This document shows positions 55,622-64,000 of a DNA stretch of 64,000 nucleotides, piece by piece (within the stretch, counting starts at the first letter, position 1; the number at the start of each line of letters is the position of its first letter). The stretch covers positions 1 through 64,000 of the forward strand of contig NZ_FNYZ01000024.1 in the NCBI RefSeq assembly GCF_900109095.1. The letters are read 5' to 3'. A model generated the notes under the pieces. The model was not told the origin of the DNA. It did not search any database and saw only the letters and a program-made list of their open reading frames with translations. Source of the DNA: Sphingobium sp. AP50. GTDB lineage: Bacteria > Pseudomonadota > Alphaproteobacteria > Sphingomonadales > Sphingomonadaceae. The position numbers and the translations under genes are program-made.

Positions 55622-56804
55622 ATATCTGCCCCATGTCGCGCAGCCATGGCCGCATGTCGGCACGGCTGAAGACATAATAGCGGGCGCGCGGATCGAGAAA
55701 GTCCAGCAGATAGGCGGTGAGGTCAGCGAAGGGTCGACGGCGGAAAAAGGGGTCGCCGATGCGGCCCGGCGCCAGCAGGATGCGCGCCAGACGCTTGGTT
55801 TCCGGCACCATGTAGCGGGCGCGCAGATCGTCACGGGCGGATGGCGCGGGATCGGTCTGGCCCAGCACCGCGCGGCGATAGGCTTCCCAGGCAAAATGGG
55901 CGCCGCAATAGCGGGCCAGCGGCAGGCTGCCCCAGAAACGGCCATTGACCTCCATCAGCCAATAGCGGCCGCTATCAGGTTCATAGCGATATTCGACCAT
56001 CGCCTGCCCTTCCCAGTCGAGCGCCTGCAACAGCTTTTCCGAAAGGGCCATCTGCGCCTGATGCGTGGCGGCGGGTTCGGCCCGGCAATAGGTCGACACC
56101 CCGCCTTCGGGTGGCCATTCATGCAGGCGGCGATGCTGGAAGCGCAAGGTTGCCTGCCCGTCCTGCATGTAGAGCATCTGGCCCAGACCCACGCCCCGGC
56201 AATATTGCTGGATCAGCGGCCAGCGCCCGATCGGCGCATAGCGATCCAGCAAGGCGGCCAGTTCCTGCGGCGTGCGGATATAGTCGGTCTTGATCCATTC
56301 AAGCCCCGCCTGCTCCAATATCGGCTGGACTTCCGGCGGGTTGGACCATTTCGCAACCAGCGGATAGGGCATGGTCGCTGCCCGCTCGGCAAAATCCTCG
56401 CCCGCGCGCGGTTGCCAGGTCTGCGGCGTCAACAGTCCCACGGTATCGGCAATTTCCAGCGTGCGGAATTTATCGAGCACCTTCTCCAGCGGAGCGAGAC
56501 GCGGGGTCAGGATATGGCAATCGCCGATCCGCGCGGGTAGCGATGACAGGTCTAGGAGGTCCGGTTCAGAGATGGCCAGAACCGCGCGGGCACCGGTCTG
56601 CGCGATCAGATCGGGCAGCCATTGCGATATCGGACCGGGGAGCCGTGGCGACCAAGTGCTGCAATAGCGCGAGGCAACGCCGACGGCATCGGCATCCCGC
56701 GCCACGCCATGCACCGGCACACCATGCTGGCCCAGTTCGCGCACGACCGTCAGGCCGATCGCATTCTCGACACCTAGGACGATTGCACCGGGAAGATCGC
56801 TCAC
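55590..56804 (-). CDS. ATP-grasp carboxylate-amine ligase-like protein
   Basis: The 404-residue product shows a Rossmann-like start (AIVLGVENAIGLTVVRELG) and ATP-grasp features: YPLVAKWSN as the ATP-binding strand and WLMEVNGRFWGSLPLA, with E and N as metal ligands, near residue 290. Members join a carboxylate and an amine using ATP. The relative V-E-Y-R-Y-E-P is also family-like. GTG 56804 overlaps the upstream deacetylase stop (GTGA), so the two are co-translated. The acceptor is unknown; position beside a polysaccharide deacetylase and phosphatase points to surface glycan modification. Confidence 0.8.
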   Translation of the reverse strand: MSDLPGAIVLGVENAIGLTVVRELGQHGVPVHGVARDADAVGVASRYCSTWSPRLPGPISQWLPDLIAQTGARAVLAISEPDLLDLSSLPARIGDCHILTPRLAPLEKVLDKFRTLEIADTVGLLTPQTWQPRAGEDFAERAATMPYPLVAKWSNPPEVQPILEQAGLEWIKTDYIRTPQELAALLDRYAPIGRWPLIQQYCRGVGLGQMLYMQDGQATLRFQHRRLHEWPPEGGVSTYCRAEPAATHQAQMALSEKLLQALDWEGQAMVEYRYEPDSGRYWLMEVNGRFWGSLPLARYCGAHFAWEAYRRAVLGQTDPAPSARDDLRARYMVPETKRLARILLAPGRIGDPFFRRRPFADLTAYLLDFLDPRARYYVFSRADMRPWLRDMGQIFRKAVRRERR

Positions 56805-57781
56805 GCAGGGACCAGACGATGTTCGTAGCGCCAGGTCGCCCAGGCCTGCCCGGCGACGCGCAGTCCGGTGCGCAGGCGATTGGGCGCCACGCGGCTGAAG
56901 AGCCGCGTCGGCCGGTCGGCCAGATCGACCGGCAGGTCGTTGAAGCCGGCGCCATGCACCGCAGGCAGACGGTCGGCCTCCCGGCAAAGCGCCTCAAAAC
57001 GGGCGATCACCGTGCCGTTGGGCCGCTGGCGATCGCGTGAGAGCATTTCGAAACTATGGGTGACGACGGTGAAGGCATCATGCCCTTCTCGCGCGGCGTG
57101 GCGCAGACCCGCACGCATTTCCGCCGCCGACATGGCGCAGATCTGGGCTGGGCGAAAGCCGCCGGGACGATCGGCAATGCCCGACACGGGTAGTTCGGCA
57201 ACGCCAAGTTTACGGGTTGCGCCGACCTGCGCCGGATCAGCGGATATGCCGCATTCGCGGCCGAGATAGGCGGGATTGACGCTGCTGTCCCAGACGATGC
57301 CGATAGCAGCGAGCGCCCTTAACGTGTCGTCATTGGCGCCGAAATTGCCGGCGCGAAAGGCCGTGATAGCCGGGGCGCCGACATCCTCCAGCAACTGTCG
57401 GGCAAGACCGAGCAGGATGATCTGATCATCCAGCGTGAAGTCCCCGATATTGCGCCCTTGACGGCCGCCGACAGGGGAATGTTTCGCCCAGGCCAGCCAT
57501 TCGGTGTGAATATGCATCTGCACCTCATGCCCGCGCGCGACGATCGCGCCGACGATCGGCTTGAGGAAGGCGGGACCATGGACCAGCGCGGGCATCGGAT
57601 CGAGGAAGAAGACCCCCTTCAACCCATGGCGATCGAGCAGGTCCATCTGCCAGCCGATGCCGAAGGGCTGACCCTGTGCCTCCGCCCAGATCGAGCGCCG
57701 TACATTATCCTCAAGATCGACGCCCCGCTGGTGCAGGGAGGAGGAAAGTTCCGTGTCGACGGTGATGAGCAACGCGGTCAT
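56801..57781 (-). CDS. Polysaccharide deacetylase-like protein (NodB fold)
   Basis: The 326-residue product shows the deacetylase pattern: ALLITVDTE with the metal-binding D-T-E region, HEVQMHIHTEW with the H-x-H-x-E variant of H-x-x-x-H, and AFRAGNFGAND, the third motif. No signal peptide is visible, so it is probably cytosolic, acting on lipid-linked or nucleotide precursors. It is the first gene of a two-gene unit with the ATP-grasp ligase. Metal ligands differ slightly from classic NodB, so activity is likely rather than certain. Confidence 0.78.
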   Translation of the reverse strand: MTALLITVDTELSSSLHQRGVDLEDNVRRSIWAEAQGQPFGIGWQMDLLDRHGLKGVFFLDPMPALVHGPAFLKPIVGAIVARGHEVQMHIHTEWLAWAKHSPVGGRQGRNIGDFTLDDQIILLGLARQLLEDVGAPAITAFRAGNFGANDDTLRALAAIGIVWDSSVNPAYLGRECGISADPAQVGATRKLGVAELPVSGIADRPGGFRPAQICAMSAAEMRAGLRHAAREGHDAFTVVTHSFEMLSRDRQRPNGTVIARFEALCREADRLPAVHGAGFNDLPVDLADRPTRLFSRVAPNRLRTGLRVAGQAWATWRYEHRLVPA

Positions 57782-57846
57782 TGGGGGGCGGTCCGGTCAG
57801 GGGGCAACGAGCCTGCAATAGGCAATAGGGGTTAAGGAGCCGTAAT

Positions 57847-57909
57847 ATGTCCCCTGAATGTCCGGCCCGTCATATATTGGAAAGACAACAGCCGACCGTC
57901 AATCCATGA
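57847..57909 (+). CDS. Possible 20-residue leader peptide or chance frame
   Basis: AAGGAG at 57834-57839 is followed 7 bases later by ATG and a 20-codon frame (MSPECPARHILERQQ then PTVNP). The ribosome site is ideal, but the product has no known features and no gene follows on this strand. It lies in the 162-bp space upstream of the deacetylase gene and after the convergent-facing flavin reductase. Confidence 0.18.
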   Translation: MSPECPARHILERQQPTVNP

Positions 57910-57943
57910 TTATCCTTTTGACGGTGCGCCCCGCACCCTTCCG

Positions 57944-58438
57944 TCATCCCAGCAGGGAAAATTCGCCATAATTGCCCTGGAAAAAGAGCAAGGGGCGATC
58001 CGGCCGCTCCACTTCCAGCGCGACCACCCGGCCAAGGACTATATGATGGTCGCCCGCTTCATGCACCGCATCCAGCGTGCAGTCGATCCAGGCGACGACA
58101 TCGTCCAGGATCGGCGACCCATTGGCCGAGACGCGGTGGGACACGCCAGCGAACTTGTCCGGGCCAGGACCTGCTATCTGGCGGCACAGCGGCTGCTGAT
58201 CGCTGGCCAAGACGTTGACGCAGAATTTGCCCACCGCCTGTATCCGCGGCCAGCTGCCCGAACTCTTGGCCGGGAAGAAGGCCACCAAAGGCGGATCGAG
58301 CGAGACGGAGGTGAAGGAGCCGACGACCATGCCGACCGGTGCGCCATCCGCCTCCACAGCGGTCACGACACAAACGCCGGTCGGATAATGGCCCAGCACG
58401 CGCCGGAAGGTCGCGCTGTCGAAACTGGCCTCGGTCAT
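57944..58438 (-). CDS. Flavin reductase-like domain protein (HpaC/RutF type)
   Basis: The 164-residue product is a short-chain flavin reductase. The pattern HYPTGVCVVTAVEADGAPVGMVVGSFTSVSLDPPLVAFF is spread over the first 60 residues and binds FMN or FAD; G-D-H-H-I-V-L-G-R-V near residue 135 is the second family mark. These enzymes use NAD(P)H to supply reduced flavin to a monooxygenase. No partner oxygenase is nearby. ATG 58438 is the only good start. Confidence 0.88.
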   Translation of the reverse strand: MTEASFDSATFRRVLGHYPTGVCVVTAVEADGAPVGMVVGSFTSVSLDPPLVAFFPAKSSGSWPRIQAVGKFCVNVLASDQQPLCRQIAGPGPDKFAGVSHRVSANGSPILDDVVAWIDCTLDAVHEAGDHHIVLGRVVALEVERPDRPLLFFQGNYGEFSLLG

Positions 58439-58503
58439 GGCTGCTTGCTCCGGAAAGGGTTCATACCTCCCCCCTGTCGCGCAGAGGGGAAGGCATGCAA
58501 GCG

Positions 58504-58547
58504 AAAAAACGCGCCGAACCCACGAGAAAAACTCAGGAGTCGGCGCG
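58504..58547 (-). terminator. Rho-independent terminator of maeB
   Basis: On the minus strand CGCGCCGA (58547-58540) pairs perfectly with TCGGCGCG (58517-58510) and is followed by six T residues (58509-58504). The loop is long (22 bases). It starts just after the malic enzyme stop. Confidence 0.75.
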
Positions 58548-58553
58548 CCCGGA

Positions 58554-60815
58554 TCAGAGCGCGACGCCGCCGGCAGCCAGCACGGCGAGAGTCAGCAGTT
58601 CGGACGCATTGGACGACATGGTCGCGATCTGCACCGATTTTTCCATGCCGACCAGCACCGGCCCGATCGTGGAGGTGCCGCCCAGTTCGCGCAGCAGCTT
58701 GGCCGAGATATTGGCCGATTGCAGCCCCGGCATGACCAGCACATTGGCCGGGCCGGACAGGCGGCTGAACGGATAATTTTTCATGACCGCCGGGTTGAGC
58801 GCCGCGTCGGGCGTCATTTCGCCTTCATATTCGAAATCGACGTCGCGTTCGTCCAGCACCTTCACGGCATCGCGCACATTGTCGAGATAGGCGCCGGGCG
58901 GGTTGCCGAAGTTGGAATAAGAGAGGAAGGCGACGCGCGGATCATGACCCATGCGGCGGGCGACGGCGACGGTCCCCTCCGCAATATCGGCCAGTTCGAC
59001 CGCCGAAGGGCGTTCGTGGACGGTGGTGTCTGCCAGGAACACGGTTTTGTCCTTCGTCACCATGACATGGATGCCAAAGGGGGTGCGGCCGGCCGCCGGG
59101 TCCATCACCCGCTTCACTTCGCGCAGGGTCTGGCCATAGGGGCGGGTGACGCCGGTGATCATGGCATCGGCGACACCCATCTTGACCAGCAGCGATCCGA
59201 AGATGTTGCGATCGCGATTGACCATCCGCTCGCAATCGCGGCGCAGATAGCCGCGGCGCTGGAGGCGGGCATAAAGCTGATCGACCATGTCGGGCACCAG
59301 CGGCGAATTAACGCTGTTGTGCAGTTCGAAGCTCTCAGGATCGCGCACGCCCAGTTCCTTGAGCTTGTCGCGCACATGATCGCGGCCGACCAGCACCGGA
59401 ATGCCATAGCCATGCTCGCGGAACTGAATCGCCGCGCGCAGCACCACTTCCTCTTCCGCCTCGGCAAAGACGACGCGCTTGGGATTGGCGCGCGCCACTT
59501 CATAGGCGGTGGTGAGGACGGTGGTGGTCGGGTTGAGCCGGGCCTTCAGGGACTGGCGATAGGCGTCCATATCCTCGATCGGCTTTTGCGCAACGCCGGT
59601 TTCCATCGCCGCCTGGGCGACAGCGGCCGGCACCACTTCCATCAGGCGCGGGTCGAACGGGGCAGGGATGATATAGTCGGGACCGAAGCTGTGCGAACGG
59701 CCATAGGCCTTGGCCACTTCTTCAGGCACCTGTTCGCGCGCCAGTTCGGCAATAGCGTGCGCGGCGGCGAGCTTCATCGCTTCGTTGATACCGGTCGCCC
59801 GCACATCAAGCGCGCCGCGGAAGATGAAGGGGAAGCCCAGGACATTGTTGACCTGATTGGGGAAGTCCGACCGACCGGTGGCGACGATCGCGTCGGGACG
59901 GACGGCATGAGCATCGGGCGGCAGGATTTCCGGGTCGGGATTGGCCATGGCGAAGATGATCGGGTTGGCCGCCATCAACTTGACCATATCCTGCGACATG
60001 GCACCCGCGACCGAGAGGCCGAGGAACACGTCCGCGCCCTTGACCGCTTCGGTGAGGGTGCGCGCGTCGGTCTTGACCGCATGGGCCGACTTCCACTGGT
60101 TCATGCCCTCGGTGCGGCCCTGATAGATGACGCCCTTGCTGTCGCACATGATGACATTGTCTTGCGGGACGCCCAGCGCCTTGATCAACTCGGTGCAGCT
60201 GATGGATGCAGCGCCTGCGCCGTTCACCACCACCTTCATATCCTTCATGTCGCGGCCGGTCAGCAGCGCCGCATTGATGACGCCCGCCGCCGCGATGATC
60301 GCGGTGCCATGCTGGTCGTCATGAAAGACCGGGATGTTCATCCGTTCCTTCAGCGTCTGTTCGATGATGAAACATTCGGGCGCCTTGATATCCTCAAGGT
60401 TGATGCCGCCGAAGGTCGGCTCCATCAGTTCGACCGCATCGATGAACCGGTCGACATCCTCGGTCTTCAGCTCGATATCGATGGAATCGACGTCGGCGAA
60501 GCGCTTGAAGAGGACGGCCTTGCCCTCCATCACCGGCTTGGACGCGAGCGCGCCGAGGTTGCCGAGACCCAGGATAGCCGTGCCGTTGGAGATGACCGCG
60601 ACCAGATTGCCCTTGGCCGTATAGTCATAGGCGGTCGCCGGATCGGCGGCGATGGCGCGCACCGGCACGGCGACGCCGGGCGAGTAGGCGAGGCTCAGGT
60701 CGCGCTGGGTCGCCATCGGCTTGGACGCGATGATCTCGATCTTGCCGGGACGGCCGGTCGAGTGGAAGAACAGCGCCTCGCGCTCGGAAAATTCCACACT
60801 CGGTTTATCGGTCAT
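58554..60815 (-). CDS. maeB: NADP-dependent malic enzyme with phosphotransacetylase-like C-terminal domain
   Basis: The enzyme decarboxylates malate to pyruvate and makes NADPH. The 753-residue product has the malic N-terminal domain (LAYSPGVAVPVRAIA, IELKTEDVDRFIDAV, IPVFHDDQHGTAII), a Rossmann domain (VVNGAGAASISCTELIK) and a C-terminal region (from about residue 430) resembling phosphotransacetylase, as in MaeB-type enzymes, where it is thought to be regulatory. ATG 60815 (MTDKPS) is chosen; upstream ATGs at 60827 and 60839 lack a ribosome site. A terminator follows. It is divergent from mutS. Confidence 0.95.
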   Translation of the reverse strand: MTDKPSVEFSEREALFFHSTGRPGKIEIIASKPMATQRDLSLAYSPGVAVPVRAIAADPATAYDYTAKGNLVAVISNGTAILGLGNLGALASKPVMEGKAVLFKRFADVDSIDIELKTEDVDRFIDAVELMEPTFGGINLEDIKAPECFIIEQTLKERMNIPVFHDDQHGTAIIAAAGVINAALLTGRDMKDMKVVVNGAGAASISCTELIKALGVPQDNVIMCDSKGVIYQGRTEGMNQWKSAHAVKTDARTLTEAVKGADVFLGLSVAGAMSQDMVKLMAANPIIFAMANPDPEILPPDAHAVRPDAIVATGRSDFPNQVNNVLGFPFIFRGALDVRATGINEAMKLAAAHAIAELAREQVPEEVAKAYGRSHSFGPDYIIPAPFDPRLMEVVPAAVAQAAMETGVAQKPIEDMDAYRQSLKARLNPTTTVLTTAYEVARANPKRVVFAEAEEEVVLRAAIQFREHGYGIPVLVGRDHVRDKLKELGVRDPESFELHNSVNSPLVPDMVDQLYARLQRRGYLRRDCERMVNRDRNIFGSLLVKMGVADAMITGVTRPYGQTLREVKRVMDPAAGRTPFGIHVMVTKDKTVFLADTTVHERPSAVELADIAEGTVAVARRMGHDPRVAFLSYSNFGNPPGAYLDNVRDAVKVLDERDVDFEYEGEMTPDAALNPAVMKNYPFSRLSGPANVLVMPGLQSANISAKLLRELGGTSTIGPVLVGMEKSVQIATMSSNASELLTLAVLAAGGVAL

Positions 60816-60952
60816 CGGGACACCCATATATTGGAACAATAAGTCGGCCCTAGCGGCAAGATTATCTTGGGGGCAAGTGCGAGAAGCGCAATTTTACTGC
60901 CCTTTTGCGAAGCTCTGGTTTCAACGCCGGGTTCAGGCTATCCGCTTGCCCC

Positions 60953-63601
60953 ATGGCCAATTCGACCGAAAACTCCACCCAGCCGACCCCCATGATGGCA
61001 CAATATCTGGCGCTGAAGGCCGAGGCACAGGACTGCCTGCTCTTCTACCGCATGGGCGACTTTTTCGAACTGTTCTTCGATGACGCGAAAATGGCGGCGG
61101 CGACGCTGGATATCGCGCTGACCAGCAGGGGCGAACATGGTGGCGCGCCGATCCCGATGTGCGGCGTGCCGGTGCATAGCGCCGAGGGGTATCTGGCTCG
61201 GCTGATCAAGGGCGGGCATCGTGTTGCCATTGCCGAACAGACCGAAACGCCGGCGCAGGCCAAGGCGCGTGGCGGCAAGACATTGGTGGCGCGGGCCATC
61301 GTGCGATACGTCACGGCCGGGACGCTGACCGAGGAGACTCTGCTGGATAGCCGGCGGGACAATATGCTGGTGGCTCTGGCTCAAGTTGGTGGTGAAGGTG
61401 CAGGCGAAATCGGGATCGCCGCCGCCGACATCTCCACCGGCCGGTTTGAAACGATGACCTGCCCGATGGGCGACCTGCCCGCCGAACTGGCGCGGCTGCG
61501 GCCGAGCGAGACGGTCGTGGCCGAAGGTTCGCCGCTTGATCTGGTCGACTGCCATCCGTTCGATCGTGCCGCCTTTTCCAGCAGCCGCGCCGAAGAATCC
61601 CTGAAACGGCTGTTTGGGGTGGCGACGCTGGATGGATTCGGCCAGTTCGGGCGCGCCGAGCTGGCGGCGATGGGTGGCCTGATCGCCTATCTCGATCATG
61701 CTGGCAAAGGCACCCTGCCCTTCCTCGCCCCGCCGCTGCGCAAGACCAGCGGCGGCCATGTCGCGATCGATGCAGCGACGCGCGAGAGTCTGGAGATCGT
61801 GGCGACGACCGGCGGGACACGCGCGGGCAGCCTGCTGGGCGCGATCGACCGCACCGTGACGGGGGCGGGTGCGCGACTGTTGGGACAGGATTTGTCGGCG
61901 CCGCTGATGGACTTGGGACTGATCGAGGCGCGACTGGGGCTGGTGCAGCTGTTCCATGATGATTCCATCCTGCGCGATCAGTTGCGCGGCGCGTTACGGG
62001 CGCTGCCCGATATCGGCCGGGCGCTTGGGCGCGTAGCGGTGGGGCGCGGCAGCCCACGTGATCTGGGGCAGTTGCGCGATGGCTTGGGCGAGGCGCGGCT
62101 GCTGCGCGAGCGGTTGGGGCGGCTGGCCGATGCACCGCATCTGCTGCAACAATTGCTGCCCGCGCTCGACGGGCATGGCGCGCTGGTCGACGCTCTGTCG
62201 CGCGCGCTAGTACCCGCGCCGCCGACCGAGACGGCGAGTGGCGGCTATATTGCCGACGGCTATGACCCGGCGCTCGACGAACTGCGCCGCATGGCCGGCG
62301 ATGGCCGCCGCGCTATCGCCGCGCTGGAAGCGAAATATCGCGAACAGACCGGCATCGGCGCGCTCAAGATCCGGCATAATGGCGTGCTGGGCTATCATGT
62401 CGAAGTGCCGGCCCGTGCCGCCGATACGCTGATGGCGCCCGATAGCGGCTTCACCCACCGCCAGACGCTGGCCGGGGTGGTGCGCTTCAATTCGATCGAC
62501 CTGCATGAGGAAGCCGGGCGCGTCGCACAGGCGGGCGCCCATGCGCTGGTGGCGGAAGCGGCGCATCTGGAAGAGCTGATCGGCGCGGTGCTGGACCGCA
62601 AGGCCGACATCGCCCGCGCCGCCGATGCGCTGGCGCGGCTCGACGTCGCCGCATCGCTCGCCGAACGGGCGGCAGAGGGCGGCTGGCGACGGCCGCATTT
62701 CGTGGCGGACGATGGGGCAGGACAATGTCTCGACATCGTCGGCGGACGGCATCCGGTGGTCGAGGATGCGTTGCGCAAGGAGGGCCAGCCCTTCGTCGCT
62801 AATGATTGCCGGTTGAACGAAAGCGACCGGCTGTGGCTGGTCACCGGTCCCAATATGGGCGGTAAGTCGACCTTTCTGCGGCAGAATGCGCTGATCGTGA
62901 TATTGGCGCAGGCGGGCGGCTATGTGCCTGCGCAATCGGCGACCCTGACTCTGGTCGACCGCCTGTTCAGCCGGGTCGGTGCATCCGACAATCTGGCCAA
63001 GGGACGCTCCACCTTCATGGTCGAGATGGTCGAAACGGCAGCGATCCTGGCGCAGGCGACGGCGCGTAGCTTCGTCATCCTGGACGAAGTCGGGCGGGGA
63101 ACGTCGACCTATGACGGGCTGGCGCTCGCCTGGGCGGTGGTAGAGGCGGTGCATGAGGTCAATCGCTGCCGCTGCCTGTTCGCGACCCATTATCATGAAC
63201 TGACGCGGCTGGCGGAGACGCTCGCATCCCTGTCGCTGCACCATGTGCGGGCGCGGGAGTGGAAGGGTGACCTGATCCTGCTGCACGAACTGGCAGAGGG
63301 GCCGGCCGATCGCAGCTATGGTCTGGCCGTCGCCCGGCTGGCGGGATTGCCGCCCGCCGTGCTGAAACGCGCCAAGGATGTGCTGTCGCGGCTGGAAGCG
63401 GGCAAGGCGAAGACCGGCGGGATCGCAGCGGGACTGGACGACCTGCCCCTGTTCGCGGCGGTGGCCGTGCAGGAAGAAGAGACGGTCGATCCGCTGCGTG
63501 CCGCAATCGATGCCATCGACGCGGACGCCCTGTCTCCGCGTGAAGCACTGGATCATCTCTATCGTCTGAAACAACTGGCCGCCGACGCGCGGCATGACTA
63601 G
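60953..63601 (+). CDS. mutS: DNA mismatch repair protein MutS
   Basis: MutS recognises mispairs and starts repair with MutL. The 882-residue product has the mismatch-binding phenylalanine-glutamate motif in YRMGDFFELFFDDA (about residues 32-45), connector and lever regions, and the ATPase with Walker A TGPNMGGKST (G632-T640), Walker B FVILDEVGRGTSTYDG and the signature ATHYHELT. All are intact. ATG 60953 (MANSTENS) matches usual MutS lengths; an earlier in-frame start at 60905 adds 16 residues of poor character. glnD follows 9 bases after the stop. Confidence 0.97.
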   Translation: MANSTENSTQPTPMMAQYLALKAEAQDCLLFYRMGDFFELFFDDAKMAAATLDIALTSRGEHGGAPIPMCGVPVHSAEGYLARLIKGGHRVAIAEQTETPAQAKARGGKTLVARAIVRYVTAGTLTEETLLDSRRDNMLVALAQVGGEGAGEIGIAAADISTGRFETMTCPMGDLPAELARLRPSETVVAEGSPLDLVDCHPFDRAAFSSSRAEESLKRLFGVATLDGFGQFGRAELAAMGGLIAYLDHAGKGTLPFLAPPLRKTSGGHVAIDAATRESLEIVATTGGTRAGSLLGAIDRTVTGAGARLLGQDLSAPLMDLGLIEARLGLVQLFHDDSILRDQLRGALRALPDIGRALGRVAVGRGSPRDLGQLRDGLGEARLLRERLGRLADAPHLLQQLLPALDGHGALVDALSRALVPAPPTETASGGYIADGYDPALDELRRMAGDGRRAIAALEAKYREQTGIGALKIRHNGVLGYHVEVPARAADTLMAPDSGFTHRQTLAGVVRFNSIDLHEEAGRVAQAGAHALVAEAAHLEELIGAVLDRKADIARAADALARLDVAASLAERAAEGGWRRPHFVADDGAGQCLDIVGGRHPVVEDALRKEGQPFVANDCRLNESDRLWLVTGPNMGGKSTFLRQNALIVILAQAGGYVPAQSATLTLVDRLFSRVGASDNLAKGRSTFMVEMVETAAILAQATARSFVILDEVGRGTSTYDGLALAWAVVEAVHEVNRCRCLFATHYHELTRLAETLASLSLHHVRAREWKGDLILLHELAEGPADRSYGLAVARLAGLPPAVLKRAKDVLSRLEAGKAKTGGIAAGLDDLPLFAAVAVQEEETVDPLRAAIDAIDADALSPREALDHLYRLKQLAADARHD

Positions 63602-63610
63602 ATAGCGCCC

Positions 63611-64000
63611 ATGGTCATGCAATTCCCCACTTTGGGATCGCGCCGCGCGATCATCGACCGCCGCGCGATTTCCGACACGATCCACGCGCTGGCGCAGGAG
63701 CATCGCGGCGATGCGATGCGGTTGCGGGCAGGAATCGTGAAGGAATTGAAGGCCGCGCTGGAACAGGGGCGGGCCGAGGTGGCACGACGGCTGGAGGCCA
63801 AGCCGACGCGCGGCCGGGAGTCGGTTACGGCCTTCGCCTTCCTGATCGACCAGATATTGCGCCTGCTCTACGACGCGACCACCCATCATCTCTATCCGGC
63901 GGGCAATCGCAGCACGGGCGAGCGGATCGCGCTGATCGCGGTGGGTGGCTATGGCCGGGGCGAAATGGCGCCGCATAGCGACGTCGACATCGGTTTCATC
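63611..64000 (+). CDS. glnD: [Protein-PII] uridylyltransferase, 5' part
   Basis: GlnD adds and removes UMP on PII proteins according to glutamine level. Only the first 130 codons are inside the window; the frame is open to the right edge. The nucleotidyltransferase signature VGGYGRGEMAPHSDVDIGF appears at its end (about residues 110-128), giving the G-R-G-E and D-V-D metal-binding pattern that identifies GlnD. The helical N-terminus is normal. ATG 63611 is preferred; ATG 63617 is close. It follows mutS in the same direction with a 9-base gap. Confidence 0.93.
   Translation, partial: MVMQFPTLGSRRAIIDRRAISDTIHALAQEHRGDAMRLRAGIVKELKAALEQGRAEVARRLEAKPTRGRESVTAFAFLIDQILRLLYDATTHHLYPAGNRSTGERIALIAVGGYGRGEMAPHSDVDIGFI

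Overview
The window is chromosomal DNA of a high-GC alphaproteobacterium, most probably a sphingomonad (Sphingobium, Sphingomonas or close kin). This rests on gene content and layout, not on a database search. There are four TonB-dependent receptors in 64 kb, an xseA-DUF2093-M23 peptidase run, a CBP3-like cytochrome bc1 chaperone next to a DUF177 protein, an EipA (DUF1134) protein, and mutS followed directly by glnD. No insertion sequence, prophage, CRISPR array or integrase was seen. The sequence looks like ordinary chromosome with accessory transport and efflux modules between housekeeping genes.

Layout. 0-4.1 kb: tail of a KduD-like dehydrogenase, a GH53 endo-galactanase, a GH43-like lipoprotein, an SGNH hydrolase and an acyltransferase-3 membrane protein, probably the edge of a pectin/galactan-use locus. 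4.1-9.2 kb: a membrane-anchored helix-hairpin-helix protein, purD and xseA (divergent, with almost no space between their starts), DUF2093, an M23 peptidase and an unknown exported protein. 9.5-16.8 kb: a large TonB receptor with its own terminator, then three 2-oxoglutarate/Fe(II) oxygenase-like proteins (one fused to TPRs) and a P-loop sulfotransferase-like protein; this is the most unusual module. 16.8-24.5 kb: clpB, an exported M28 peptidase, an exported two-domain M16 peptidase and a small unknown protein. 24.6-29.7 kb: an AaeXAB-like efflux operon (MarR, FUSC, DUF1656, HlyD, NodT outer-membrane factor) with a palindrome over the marR start and a strong terminator.

29.7-33.2 kb: bamE, the bc1 chaperone, DUF177, an unknown exported protein and dinB with a near-LexA box. 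33.3-37.6 kb: an iron-uptake operon (FhuE-like receptor, DUF3649, PepSY membrane reductase-like protein, DUF3325) behind a 7-1-7 Fur-like palindrome. 37.6-45.6 kb: an OmpR/EnvZ-type two-component pair divergent from an AcrAB-TolC-type RND operon; the space between them holds three GATAC repeats exactly 10 bp apart. 45.6-46.2 kb has no convincing large gene. 46.2-51.3 kb: an SLC45-like sugar transporter divergent from a TonB receptor that overlaps a sulfonate-type substrate-binding lipoprotein. 51.3-54.9 kb: eipA, tRNA-Ser(GCT) and a siderophore receptor with a second Fur-like palindrome.

54.9-57.8 kb: a low-molecular-weight tyrosine phosphatase facing an ATP-grasp ligase and a polysaccharide-deacetylase-like protein. 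57.9-64 kb: a flavin reductase, a malic enzyme with a phosphotransacetylase-like domain, mutS and the 5' part of glnD. Many operons use 4-bp ATGA or GTGA stop/start overlaps, which suggests translational coupling.
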